Positions 9,638 through 18,979 of a DNA stretch of 64,000 nt are shown here, piece by piece; position 1 is the stretch's first letter, and the number at the start of each line of letters is the position of its first letter. Source of the DNA: Pricia mediterranea (GTDB lineage Bacteria > Bacteroidota > Bacteroidia > Flavobacteriales > Flavobacteriaceae); the NCBI RefSeq assembly GCF_032248455.1, contig NZ_JAVTTP010000001.1, positions 1,240,001 to 1,304,000 on the forward strand, read 5' to 3'. The position numbers and the translations under genes are program-made. A model generated the notes under the pieces. It worked only from the letters and a program-made list of their open reading frames with translations, had not been told where the DNA came from and did not search any database.

Positions 9638-10750
9638 TTAATGTGATTTTGCTGCCAAAACTTCGGCAAACATTGTATTGTATTTGTTTACAAGAGCAAT
9701 AGTGGAATAATTAGCTTGCGTGTAATTTGCCAGTCTTCCCCTAAGTTTTTTATATTCCCGTGCTGACATTTCCATACAATTTTTCAGAACCTGCTCCAAA
9801 TCTGCCTGCGACGAAAGGTCATAACTATATCCCGTAACGCCTTCTTCGGTGAACTCAATAAAACCCTCTGCATTGCTCACTAATACCGGTTTATTATAGT
9901 TGTATGAAATCATCAATGGACCACTTTGCGTGGTATCCCTATAGGGAAGAACCACATAATCTGCCATTTCAAAAAAGAAGGGGATCTCTTCATTAGCGAT
10001 AAACCGGATGTTTGATATGACTTGATCTGAACCATTTATAATAGGCACATAAGTTTCCTCCCAATCATCACAGCGACCAGCAATTACAAGCCGCGCATTC
10101 TTATGGTTATCTTCAATGTTCTTAAAGGCTTTAAGCAATATATCCAATCCTTTGTAGGCTATAATATTTCCGAAAAAAAGGAAATTTACTTCATTATTGG
10201 ATTCCTTTTTATCTGGAAGTGCACCAAAATCGATTAGGGGCAGGGAGATAGTATAAACAGTTTTATGCGGAATTCTTTTATGCAACAGTTTTTTTTGAAT
10301 TTTTGAAAAAGTTTGAAAATTCCAGAATTTCTCGATTAATATGCTATTGCTTAAGTCAGTTAGACGACCAAAAGATGAATTGCTATGAGTTTTTACATCA
10401 TGCAATGCAATTATCGTTCTGGAAGGATTTAATAACCCTATTAAGGTATTGAGGTAAAGTTGACCAAAATTAGCAAAATAAATCAAATCTGTATTTGAGT
10501 TACGTATATGCCTAACTATCGAAAAATAGGTTATAAGCAACCTGGGGTCCCTAAAACGGTGGTTTAGTTCAAATGGGATAAAATGAATATTATTCTCTTT
10601 ACAATACTCTGCTAATTCCTTTTTGGTATAGTTAGAATTTTTGTAAGGTATAATAACAGCGTAAGTAATCTCATGATATTTACCAAGATACTTGAGAATG
10701 CTCATTTGATTATCACTAAACGCAGATGATGATAAAAAATAAATTTTCAT
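9638..10750 (-). CDS. Glycosyltransferase, GT4 family
   Basis: A 370-residue GT-B glycosyltransferase. The N-terminal half starts MKIYFLSSSAFSDNQMSILKYL. The linker and C-domain show LFFGNIIAYKGLDILLKAF, ARLVIAGR, and EIPFFFEMADYVVLPYRDTTQSGPLMISYNYNKPVLVSNAEGF, which is the donor-site region of GT4 enzymes. The usual first Glu of EX7E is not obvious (SGPLMISYNYNKPV stands there). It overlaps hddA by 4 bp (ATGA). A heptosyl or hexosyl transfer in the same repeat unit is plausible because the gene lies between hddA and gmhA, but donor specificity is not readable. Confidence 0.83.
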   Translation of the reverse strand: MKIYFLSSSAFSDNQMSILKYLGKYHEITYAVIIPYKNSNYTKKELAEYCKENNIHFIPFELNHRFRDPRLLITYFSIVRHIRNSNTDLIYFANFGQLYLNTLIGLLNPSRTIIALHDVKTHSNSSFGRLTDLSNSILIEKFWNFQTFSKIQKKLLHKRIPHKTVYTISLPLIDFGALPDKKESNNEVNFLFFGNIIAYKGLDILLKAFKNIEDNHKNARLVIAGRCDDWEETYVPIINGSDQVISNIRFIANEEIPFFFEMADYVVLPYRDTTQSGPLMISYNYNKPVLVSNAEGFIEFTEEGVTGYSYDLSSQADLEQVLKNCMEMSAREYKKLRGRLANYTQANYSTIALVNKYNTMFAEVLAAKSH

Positions 10751-11808
10751 AATCCTAGAATATGTGCGCTCCTCACGTCTTTTTCAATCTTCCAACTGGA
10801 AACACTGTCATTAAAAAAATGGAAATTCACAAACTCGCCCCCAAATTCGGCCAGGGCTTCCTTAACCTCCAGCCGACGCATGGGATCTACAAAAAGCATC
10901 ATAAAACCGCCTCCTCCTGCACCAGAAATTTTTCCACTTACAGCACCAGCACCCAGAGCTTTATTATAAATTGCGTCTATATGATCATTGCTTATTAAAG
11001 ATGAGGTCTTTTTTTTGGCCTCCCACGCATCCTGCATAATCATAGTTAGATTTGCTATTTCACCTTTTAATAAAAATTCCTTGATAAGGTAGGCATCGTT
11101 TTTAATCTGGTGCATGGCCCTCAAGCGGTTTACATTTGAACTTTTTAAGCTGGATTTCTGATCTTCGATAATTTTGGAAGATGACCGGGAAACACCAGTG
11201 TAATATAATAGCATAGATGTTTCCAATTCCTCAATGTGTGCTTTCTTGATACGAAGTGGGTTAACAATTACACGGTTATCTGCATTAAACTCTATAAAAT
11301 TAAATCCCCCAAATGTTGCTGCATATTGATCCTGCTTGCCGCCGCTCAATACAAGATCTTCTCGCTCTATGGAATAGGCAAGTTGTGCAACGTCATACTC
11401 ACCCAAAGGTAGGTTGAGTAATTCTATAAAGGCTTGCAGGATACACACGACCATCGTAGAAGAAGATCCCAGCCCAGAGCCAGCAGGTGCATCACTATAG
11501 GTTTTTATGGTAAAGGCAAATGGGGCAATATTAAAGTCCTTTATAATCCGGTTATAGACCCCTTTATGGAGATCAAGTTCCCCATTGATTTCAAGTTCTG
11601 CTGAAACTTCGAATTCTATTTCCTTTTTCAGGTCCAGGGCCACCATTTTAATCATTCCAGTTTCGGTTCGCTGTAGGGTACAATACGAAAATAAATCAAT
11701 TGTAGCGCTGAGTACACAGCCTCCGTAAGTGTCACTATAGGGGCTCACGTCTGTTCCCCCACCCGCAAGACCCAGACGCAATGGGGCTTTAGATCTAATT
11801 AAGGTCAT
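10747..11808 (-). CDS. hddA: D-glycero-alpha-D-manno-heptose 7-phosphate kinase (GHMP kinase)
   Basis: A 353-residue GHMP-superfamily kinase. It starts LIRSKAPLRLGLAGGGTDVSPY, has the ATP loop PAGSGLGSSSTMVV, and ends with KISGAGGGGFMMLF. These three blocks in this spacing identify the HddA/fucokinase-like branch, which phosphorylates the anomeric hydroxyl. With gmhA, gmhB and hddC it makes the GDP-heptose route. The gene starts inside the last 14 bp of the HldD-like epimerase gene. Confidence 0.92.
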   Translation of the reverse strand: MTLIRSKAPLRLGLAGGGTDVSPYSDTYGGCVLSATIDLFSYCTLQRTETGMIKMVALDLKKEIEFEVSAELEINGELDLHKGVYNRIIKDFNIAPFAFTIKTYSDAPAGSGLGSSSTMVVCILQAFIELLNLPLGEYDVAQLAYSIEREDLVLSGGKQDQYAATFGGFNFIEFNADNRVIVNPLRIKKAHIEELETSMLLYYTGVSRSSSKIIEDQKSSLKSSNVNRLRAMHQIKNDAYLIKEFLLKGEIANLTMIMQDAWEAKKKTSSLISNDHIDAIYNKALGAGAVSGKISGAGGGGFMMLFVDPMRRLEVKEALAEFGGEFVNFHFFNDSVSSWKIEKDVRSAHILGL

Positions 11809-12754
11809 AATGCATTTTTAAAAGTTCGTTAATATATAAATTAATTTTTTCCTTATTTCCATGGGTTTGCTTTGCTATTAGCGGTAACAATTTTTCGGCC
11901 TTTGTAAAAAATTGAAAACTATGCTCCAGTTCTTTGGGCAACGGTATTTTTTTTATCAGGGTCTCCTTATTAGGCTTTATTCCTTTTGCCACAAAAGCAC
12001 TGGCAACAATATCTGCAACTTCCAAGTGTGATACAGGGTTATCACCCCCCAAGTCATAAATACCATTTACGATACTTTTATCTTCCAATATAGTTAGAAT
12101 CACTTCGGCAACATCTTCTACCCAAACATAATCCCGTGCAATATCGCGGTTAAAGACGTCAATAAAACCATTTTGCCGAACAAAGGTGAAAAACCGCAAA
12201 GGCAAACTGGCATTTTCATCTTTATGGAACTCTCCCAATCCAAAAATATTGAAAAGCCTCAACCCTATCACCTTATTTTCAAAAGAGGATAGATTGGCGC
12301 TTACATGTTTGTCAAAAAGCCACTTGGACCAGGCATAAATATTATGGGGGTTTTCGGAATTCTGATCTTTCTCTGTTTTGGGGGCATTACCATATACCGC
12401 GGAACTTGAAGCATAAATCAAGGGGATATCCCGATCCTGAGCTATATCCAGATACATCTTACTATGTTCATAATTGGCCGTCATCATAATGTCGGCATCC
12501 TTTTCCAAGACATCCGCGTTAGCTCCAATATGTAGAATAGCAGAGATTTCATAATGCTCCAATACAGTCTTAAGAGAGGTAATACCTTGCTTATAAGAAA
12601 TATAATCTACGAAGTTGAGGGATGTCAAGTTTTTGAATTTACGCTCATCATAATTATCAATTATTATGATATTATTTTGCCCTTTAGCATTTAATTTCTT
12701 GACAACATTTGAGCCTAAAAACCCGCAACCCCCCGTAACTATTATGTTTTTCAA
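11795..12754 (-). CDS. HldD-like nucleotide-heptose/sugar epimerase (SDR family)
   Basis: A 319-residue extended SDR enzyme. IIVTGGCGFLGSNVVKKL binds NAD(P); ASSSAVYG and NIYAWSKWLFD give the Ser and YxxxK catalytic residues. Several stretches follow the pattern of ADP-heptose 6-epimerase HldD/RfaD: IIDNYDERKFKNLTSLNFVDY, VIGLRLFNIFG, RDYVWVEDVAEV and LEHSFQFFTKAEKL. HldD normally acts on ADP-heptose, yet the adjacent genes make GDP-heptose. It may epimerise GDP-heptose or be a related 4,6-type enzyme; this is open. The gene overlaps hddA by 14 bp. Confidence 0.8.
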   Translation of the reverse strand: MKNIIVTGGCGFLGSNVVKKLNAKGQNNIIIIDNYDERKFKNLTSLNFVDYISYKQGITSLKTVLEHYEISAILHIGANADVLEKDADIMMTANYEHSKMYLDIAQDRDIPLIYASSSAVYGNAPKTEKDQNSENPHNIYAWSKWLFDKHVSANLSSFENKVIGLRLFNIFGLGEFHKDENASLPLRFFTFVRQNGFIDVFNRDIARDYVWVEDVAEVILTILEDKSIVNGIYDLGGDNPVSHLEVADIVASAFVAKGIKPNKETLIKKIPLPKELEHSFQFFTKAEKLLPLIAKQTHGNKEKINLYINELLKMHYDLN

Positions 12755-12774
12755 ACTATTTATAATTTTTATAT

Positions 12775-12955
12775 TTATACGCTCCGGTATGAATTGGCCA
12801 GCTCCTCCCAGCCATAATGCTTATTATAAATAAATAGCATAATGCTTGGGTCAAGCTAAATATTTTTTTAGCCACGGCTTTATCTGCATTGATGTATTTC
12901 TGCGACTTTAGCAGCCGTTTGCTATATCTGCGCCTATAATAAACAGCTCTACTCT
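12775..12955 (-). pseudogene. Possible 3' remnant of a GT4 glycosyltransferase
   Basis: In the gap before the epimerase gene, the minus strand reads NKHYGWEELANSYRSV then a stop at 12777-12775. This resembles the C-terminal helix of GT4 enzymes (pattern HYGWEELAxxYxxVY). Upstream of it the match breaks into other frames, and an open 67-codon frame in a different phase (12959-12756) covers the same DNA without family resemblance. The stretch looks like the tail of a deleted glycosyltransferase gene, but it is short and the call is tentative. Confidence 0.35.
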
Positions 12956-14431
12956 TCAATTATAATTTTTATTAATCCATTTAGACTTATCAAAGCCATT
13001 TCCTTTCTTGATATATAAAAAAGTAAAAACCAAACTTAATGATAACATCAAAGTAAAAAGCATAAATACGAAAATTGGATTATAGTGGTCTGCTATATAA
13101 TTATAACCTAAAGCAAAAACCAACAACAGAATATAAACAATGAGGCTATTTTTGAAATTGGTTATCCCTCTTTTAGCAAGAAATATATTCTGGGATATAT
13201 GGAAGATTATAAAAGAGACAAATATGGAATAATTAATAACTGTAAGGGATTTAAAATATGATAAGCCTATGAAACAGCCGGCCAAATAAATCAAAAAACT
13301 AAAAATGTTTAATAGCATATCGACTTTTTCATGTTTCATTGCTACTATAAGGTTGGCTTGAAGTAAAACAGTAGGAAAAATAAGCATGGTCAGGAACATC
13401 TCTTTCAAGCTTAGTATGGCACCTACATATTGTTCTCCAAAAACATAAGGAAGAAGTATATCGGCAAAAGAATAAATAAATGAATAAGACATCACCGAAT
13501 AAATGCTATAAACGAAAAATAATTTTTTATAGAACAGCTTTTGTGCATCTTTATCGCCAGAGTTGTAATATTTAACAAATTGAGTGTAGACAGTGGCTGC
13601 CACAATTGTAGGCAAAATCATTCCAATTGAAAGTATTTTGAATGAAATTTCATAATCTGCTACATCCTGCAGGGTGAGTGTTTTGGCTATAATAATATTT
13701 GAAATGCGCCAATATATGATTGCTACACTGCCAATAACTACAAATTGCCAGTTTAATAAAATTTGCCTCTTAACATCCTCCCAAGCTATAGTAGAATGAA
13801 ATACATATTTTAAATTTAGAGTATTGGATGAACCTACTTTAATAAATAAATTAAGGGTTAAAAACCGGACAGATATTAAAAGGATACAAAGAGTTGTTAT
13901 AGAAAAGGGGTAGATTAACAACAGGCATCCCAACATCAAGCGAAAAAATGCGTCCAAAACCAAAACACTAAAGGTCTTTTTTTGCTTAAATTCGGCTATG
14001 TTAAGGTTCTTAATACAGTAAATGATATTATCAAAGATAATGTTTGAGCCGAGTATGATACATAACCATCTAATATGAGCATCAGGATATAGAATAAGTG
14101 CTAGGACAATATTTATCAGATAAAAAATCAAACCTAAACCAGTTTGAATTTTTATGAACTTCCCTGTGAAGCCTGCCTTATCTATTTCCACATCGAATTC
14201 TCTTATAAACCATTGTCCTAATCCCATGGATGAGAATGCAACTAGTATTTGATAGACTGTGGAAGCAATCAAAAAAAATGCAAAATCGGCACTATTATAT
14301 TGGCGCGCCAGAATAACAAAAAACAAGCCAACAAAAATGGTTTGAAGGATATTGGCGCCAATTCCCCACGCACTATTTTGTATAATTTGCGACTGGGATA
14401 TTTTTGTCTTCAAGACCCTATATATCTTCAT
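12956..14431 (-). CDS. wzx: Oligosaccharide flippase (Wzx-type, MATE/MVF-like)
   Basis: A 491-residue polytopic membrane protein with about 12-14 hydrophobic segments spread over the whole length, starting around residue 20 (SAWGIGANILQTIFVGLFFVI). The pattern SSMGLGQWFIREF near residue 75 and early charged loops fit the polysaccharide-flippase family that moves undecaprenyl-linked repeat units to the periplasm. It overlaps the downstream end of the Wzy-like gene by 14 bp. Sequence identity in this family is always low, so the call rests on topology, length and location. Confidence 0.85.
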   Translation of the reverse strand: MKIYRVLKTKISQSQIIQNSAWGIGANILQTIFVGLFFVILARQYNSADFAFFLIASTVYQILVAFSSMGLGQWFIREFDVEIDKAGFTGKFIKIQTGLGLIFYLINIVLALILYPDAHIRWLCIILGSNIIFDNIIYCIKNLNIAEFKQKKTFSVLVLDAFFRLMLGCLLLIYPFSITTLCILLISVRFLTLNLFIKVGSSNTLNLKYVFHSTIAWEDVKRQILLNWQFVVIGSVAIIYWRISNIIIAKTLTLQDVADYEISFKILSIGMILPTIVAATVYTQFVKYYNSGDKDAQKLFYKKLFFVYSIYSVMSYSFIYSFADILLPYVFGEQYVGAILSLKEMFLTMLIFPTVLLQANLIVAMKHEKVDMLLNIFSFLIYLAGCFIGLSYFKSLTVINYSIFVSFIIFHISQNIFLAKRGITNFKNSLIVYILLLVFALGYNYIADHYNPIFVFMLFTLMLSLSLVFTFLYIKKGNGFDKSKWINKNYN

Positions 14432-15734
14432 TCTTCCGATTTTGTTTCTCAGAATATGAAATAAGCAAGCATATAATGGTTACAACAACAATTAGAATCC
14501 TGTCGTCAAAAAGGGAATACACCGAGGTAAATGCAACAACCCAACACACCAAAGAACCAATTAAGAAGGCTAACCTGTTTTCAGAAGGATTTCTAACAAA
14601 AAAGTAAAAACCCCTGGACAGTGGCAGGATTATGAAAGTTAAAAAAAGAGCGAATCCCACAAAACCAACCTCCACCAAAACTTTCAAATAACCATTTTCG
14701 GGTTGATCGAAATAAAGAATTTCATCTTCAATTATATGATATTGATCTGGCTTATGCCGCATAATATAATTTTGATAATTACCCCAACCAATGCCCAAAA
14801 ACGGGTGGGCTTTTGCTATTTCGAAAGCATCTATCCAAATGGATTGACGGTATTCGAAGTCTGAATCCAAATCTTCTGTTCTCTGTAAAACAGGTGAATT
14901 TTCCAAAATTATGTTGTAGGAAAAGTATCCGAAGATAAAAAGAGCAATTATATATGCGAGGTATCTTCTACCAACCAAAATAAAGATTACAAATAAACCA
15001 ACGAACAATCCTGCCAATGCCGCGCGGCTAGCAGTTAAAGTAAGAGCAAATATCCCTGACACAAAAACAAAATATTGTATTATTATAGCTTTTCTTTTCA
15101 TCTCTTTGAGAGAGGTAAGAAATATAATGCTTCCCATTGCCAGATATTGGCCATGTAATTGCGGATCATGAAAAATGCCGGGATATCGAATAAAATCTTC
15201 TGCTGAAAAAGCAATATTAGGGTTAAGATTAGGGTACCATGTAAAATTTAGTCCGACAACTATTTGTATGGACAAGAAAATTAACGAAACAATAAAACTA
15301 AATTTTATTGCATTGATCACTTTTAAATGAAATGTAGAATTAATTAAGCATTCAGTAATTAGAAAACGACCGAATATAAAGATAGGTAGGATTTTTATTA
15401 ATTTTAGTAAAGCATTTTCAGGATAGTCAGAGACCAACATTCCCACAAAAATTATGCTTATTAGAGCAAGAAAAAGGGTAAAATAAAAATTGAAACGCTT
15501 TAGATTACTAATCGTAACAAACCGTCTGAAAAGAAATACAAGACTGAAAAAAGTTATTACATCAAAAATTTTAAATCCTCCCCAATCCTCTTTTACAACT
15601 TTCAACGCCATTAATGGTAAGAAGTATAATATAAATAACAGATACTGTTCCACAGAACATCGTCTAAAAAAGGCTACTATAAAAATAACAAATGTTAAAA
15701 CAGGTAAAATAATGATCAAGTTGTCGCCTAACAT
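14418..15734 (-). CDS. wzy: O-antigen ligase/polymerase family protein (Wzy-like)
   Basis: A 438-residue protein with about ten membrane segments and a large periplasmic loop between residues about 260 and 345. The loop contains SIWIDAFEIAKAHPFLGIGWGNYQNYI, the typical O-antigen ligase/Wzy motif (HPxxGxGxGNY). In a Wzx/Wzy system it polymerises repeat units on the periplasmic side. WaaL ligases look alike, so polymerase is inferred from its place between wzx and wzc. Confidence 0.83.
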   Translation of the reverse strand: MLGDNLIIILPVLTFVIFIVAFFRRCSVEQYLLFILYFLPLMALKVVKEDWGGFKIFDVITFFSLVFLFRRFVTISNLKRFNFYFTLFLALISIIFVGMLVSDYPENALLKLIKILPIFIFGRFLITECLINSTFHLKVINAIKFSFIVSLIFLSIQIVVGLNFTWYPNLNPNIAFSAEDFIRYPGIFHDPQLHGQYLAMGSIIFLTSLKEMKRKAIIIQYFVFVSGIFALTLTASRAALAGLFVGLFVIFILVGRRYLAYIIALFIFGYFSYNIILENSPVLQRTEDLDSDFEYRQSIWIDAFEIAKAHPFLGIGWGNYQNYIMRHKPDQYHIIEDEILYFDQPENGYLKVLVEVGFVGFALFLTFIILPLSRGFYFFVRNPSENRLAFLIGSLVCWVVAFTSVYSLFDDRILIVVVTIICLLISYSEKQNRKNEDI

Positions 15735-15799
15735 TTCTTTTTGTCCAACAGATTATTTCTCTACTTCTTTATTCAAAGTGACCTAAGTAATTCAAGAGA

Positions 15800-18133
15800 C
15801 TATTTATGTGCCGTATAATAACTTGAATCAAATTTATATCCATATCCATACCCATACCCACTGGTCTCTTTGACAAACCCCCTCTTTTTTAAGCCATTGA
15901 AAACAATGGCCGCGTGTTCTAATGATTTATCGGTCTGCTTTTGACCTAAGCGCTGCACAACCCTTTTGGGCGTGATGGCGTGGCGTACGACAAATAGGGT
16001 AATATCACTAAACTGAGCGAACAGGTTGCCCTCCGAAACAAGGCTGATGGGGGCGGAGTCCATTATGATATAATCAAAGCGCTCCGACAGCTCCCCGAAA
16101 AGAAGTTCTAACCTTCCATTCAGCAGCAATTCGGTATGGTCACCGCCCTGAGTACCAGCGGGGGTCACAAACAGGTTTTCGTCCAATTCGGTCGGTGTGA
16201 CAATGTCTTCAAATTGTGCCGTTTCCCCTAAAAACTGCACAATACCATCGTTTTTTAAGAGGCCATAGGTTTCGGATGTATTCGGTTTTCTAAAATCCAT
16301 ATCGACCAAAACCACATTTTTACCGCTGCGGGCAAGGCTGTAAGCGAGGTTTTGACTCACGAAACTCTTACCCTCACCGGTAAGGGTTGAGGTGACCAGA
16401 ATTTTCTTTTTCTTAAATGTCCTGTGGTACAGTCCCAAATTGGCATCCAATTGGCGGAGCTGCTCAATCAAGACTTGATCTTCGGGCTTTTTGAAAGAAA
16501 GCTGTCTATCATTTTCCACATAGGAAAGTTCTCCGATTACGGGCAGATCCGTATTCTCTTCGATCTCCGAGCGGAAAAGGATTTTATTGTTCATCATCTC
16601 CTTGATGACCACATACCCCACCCAAACGCCTACTGCGAGGAAAAACGCGATACCATAAATCTCAAAGCCTTTGGGACTTATAGGCTTCAAGGAAGCTTGG
16701 GCCTTAGTAACCACATTATTATCGCTGTTGCCTGGTACATAAGAAAGTGCCATCTCTTCCCTTTTTTGTAGCAAAAAGGCGAAAAGGTCGTTTTTTACGG
16801 CCTTGCGTCGGCTAATCTCCAGCAGTTTCCGTTCTTGTTCCGGGATGGTTTTCAAAGCGGAGCTATACCTACCGGAAGTTGAGCTTAGATTAGAAAGACT
16901 TGCCTGTAAGTTGGTCTTCTGGCTCTGTACGTTTTCTAGAATACTGGGGCGTATTTTATTGATTTCGTCCCGCAGCGATGACAATAAAGGGTTATTGGCC
17001 CCAGTCGTACTCTTTAGCCTCTCATATCTGATTTCGGCATCATAGAGTTTCTGCAGCAGTTGCGTTAACACGGAATCGTCAATGCCCAAGGTGGAAGGTA
17101 CAAGGCTACCCTCGGTATCTTTGGATTGTATGTAATTCTCCACTTTTTCGAGAATAGATAGCTGGAGGTTGATATCGGCAATTTTCTGATCGGTCTCTCC
17201 CGCATCCTGCAAGTACAGCCGACCCTGTTCGCTGAGGTCAACAGCGCCCCTGTCGGAGCGGTACTTCTCTATCTCGCCCTCTAAGACATTGAGTTCACCC
17301 TCCACATTTTTAATACGGTCTTCAATAAATTTCATGGTGTTTGCCGCCAGCCTATTTCGTTCTTGAATATCCTTTTGGTTATAAGCTTTAATCAACCCAT
17401 TTAAAACATCCTCCCCCCTGCTAGGCACGGCATCTTCGTAAAAAAGGTTGACTACGGTTGAAAGTTTTTCCGGGGGTATTACTTCGAACGATTGTAGCAT
17501 TGCTTCCGTTACGCTGCGTGGATTGACCAACTCAAAATACAGATCACTATCGGCCGGCCGTACTTTGTGGCTATTCTCAATAAAGCGTACTTCTCCAAAA
17601 GGACTGTGAACCCATCGATCGATGGGGTAGGCCTTTCCATCGACGGTAAGGGTTTTTTTTGAGCTATCGTAGTTAAAATAATGTTTGGCAGGTCCGTCTT
17701 CGGGAACAACTATTTTTTCCGGTCTTTCAATCTGTACTAGAATGGGTGACGAAGAATAGGCCGATACGGACTTAATGCTTAGGCCAAAGAATGTAGTCTT
17801 CTCATATACAGGGGCGTACAGATTCAATGTATCCACTACCTTTTTCATCAAATCTGGAGATTGGAGTACTTTGATCTCATTTTCCACAATCTTTTTAGAA
17901 TCGAAGGGGTTCATCGATTCTACCATTTTAGAATCGTCAACTCCTTTGTTTTCGTCTTTGATAATCAATGTGGCTGAAATCCCATATGTGGGCGTCCGAT
18001 ATTTTTTGTATCCCCAGGCCAGGGCAAAGCTTGCTAACAGCAAAATAGCTAGAAGCGGCCAGAACGGGAAAAACAAGTCGACCAAACTAGTGAATAGGTC
18101 TTCATTTTTTGTTGATTTTTTGGTGTAGGACAT
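15800..18133 (-). CDS. wzc: Polysaccharide co-polymerase with tyrosine autokinase (Wzc-like)
   Basis: A 777-residue inner-membrane protein controlling chain length and export. An N-terminal Wzz domain follows a first membrane segment near residue 20 (FPFWPLLAILLLASFAL). A long periplasmic coiled-coil with a GNVR-type region spans the middle, and a second membrane segment lies near residue 500. The cytoplasmic BY-kinase has Walker A STLTGEGKSFVSQN, Walker A' VVLVDMDFRKP and Walker B IIMDSAPISL. The C-terminus is a short tyrosine cluster with repeated Gly-Tyr steps (GYGYGYGYKF, then SSYYTAHK), the autophosphorylation tail. The wza gene ends 18 bp before its start, so both form one transcript. 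Confidence 0.94.
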   Translation of the reverse strand: MSYTKKSTKNEDLFTSLVDLFFPFWPLLAILLLASFALAWGYKKYRTPTYGISATLIIKDENKGVDDSKMVESMNPFDSKKIVENEIKVLQSPDLMKKVVDTLNLYAPVYEKTTFFGLSIKSVSAYSSSPILVQIERPEKIVVPEDGPAKHYFNYDSSKKTLTVDGKAYPIDRWVHSPFGEVRFIENSHKVRPADSDLYFELVNPRSVTEAMLQSFEVIPPEKLSTVVNLFYEDAVPSRGEDVLNGLIKAYNQKDIQERNRLAANTMKFIEDRIKNVEGELNVLEGEIEKYRSDRGAVDLSEQGRLYLQDAGETDQKIADINLQLSILEKVENYIQSKDTEGSLVPSTLGIDDSVLTQLLQKLYDAEIRYERLKSTTGANNPLLSSLRDEINKIRPSILENVQSQKTNLQASLSNLSSTSGRYSSALKTIPEQERKLLEISRRKAVKNDLFAFLLQKREEMALSYVPGNSDNNVVTKAQASLKPISPKGFEIYGIAFFLAVGVWVGYVVIKEMMNNKILFRSEIEENTDLPVIGELSYVENDRQLSFKKPEDQVLIEQLRQLDANLGLYHRTFKKKKILVTSTLTGEGKSFVSQNLAYSLARSGKNVVLVDMDFRKPNTSETYGLLKNDGIVQFLGETAQFEDIVTPTELDENLFVTPAGTQGGDHTELLLNGRLELLFGELSERFDYIIMDSAPISLVSEGNLFAQFSDITLFVVRHAITPKRVVQRLGQKQTDKSLEHAAIVFNGLKKRGFVKETSGYGYGYGYKFDSSYYTAHK

Positions 18134-18151
18134 GGTGGTTTCTACAATATT

Positions 18152-18979
18152 TTATAAACGATCAATCGCAATGATACCGAACGAAAGCGCACTAATAATC
18201 ACCGGTAGCCATTGCACCGCTCTCGAAGTGCTGGCCACCTTTGATTTGTTGGGCTGAACGTAAACAATATCGTTGGATTGCAAGTAGTAATAAGGCGAAG
18301 TTAAAAGCTCGTCAGTGGTGAGATCGATGCGGTGTGTGTGTTTCACCCCTTCTTTTTCACGAATCAACAGCACATTATCGCGTTTCGCGTAAATAGTAAG
18401 ATCGCCTGCCAGACCGAGTGCTTCGAGAAGGGTAACCTTTTCATTAGGGATGGTCAGAACGGATGGGTTTCGCACCTCTCCCAATACAGATACCTTATAA
18501 TTTAGATAACGAACATCGACGATGGGCTCCAATAAAAGCTTTTGGCTGGTCAATTCTTGGGTAATCTTCTCCCGAAGCTCCTTTTTGGTCAATCCAGCCG
18601 CCTTGAGCCTGCCTAAAATAGGGAAACGTATAAACCCTTCTTGGTCGATGAGATAGCCAGAGGCCTGGGTGGTCTTCCCTTCCGATGACGAACTTTGAGT
18701 AGCGATAAGGTTAGAAACATTAAAAATTTCAGCAGCATCAGGGTTTAAGCTGCTCACCGAAATACTCAAAATATCATTTTTCTGTAAAACTGGCTCCAGA
18801 CTCTCAACTTGCCCCTCGAACTCCGCTTCGCCTACCTCGTTAAAATAAGTCGCTTTTTTTATGTTGACGCACGAAGTGAGAAAGAACGGCGCAGTGAGAA
18901 CTACCACGAGTTTAAATCCAGAAAAAGTAAACAACCAACTGTAGAATGTGTCGAATAGTTTGGAGTACTTCGTTATCAT
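18152..18979 (-). CDS. wza: Polysaccharide export outer-membrane lipoprotein (Wza-like)
   Basis: Outer-membrane exporter of capsule or exopolysaccharide. I place the start at the ATG 18979-18977 (275 residues), because from here a signal sequence leads to the lipobox LTSC; a longer frame to 19048 adds 23 residues with no signal character. After the Cys come the export domain (QKNDILSISVSSLNPDA), GFIRFPILGRLKAAGLTKKELREKI, a SLBB-type domain (VSVLGEVRNPSVLTIPNEKVTLLEALGLAG) and a C-terminal hydrophobic segment with VQWLPVIISALSFGI. It is first in the minus-strand capsule operon, divergent from wbaP. Confidence 0.9.
   Translation of the reverse strand: MITKYSKLFDTFYSWLFTFSGFKLVVVLTAPFFLTSCVNIKKATYFNEVGEAEFEGQVESLEPVLQKNDILSISVSSLNPDAAEIFNVSNLIATQSSSSEGKTTQASGYLIDQEGFIRFPILGRLKAAGLTKKELREKITQELTSQKLLLEPIVDVRYLNYKVSVLGEVRNPSVLTIPNEKVTLLEALGLAGDLTIYAKRDNVLLIREKEGVKHTHRIDLTTDELLTSPYYYLQSNDIVYVQPNKSKVASTSRAVQWLPVIISALSFGIIAIDRL

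Noticed and set aside
12756-12959. 67-codon open frame considered as a small basic membrane protein
   Set aside because: A different frame of the same DNA resembles the end of a glycosyltransferase, so the open frame is more likely accidental.
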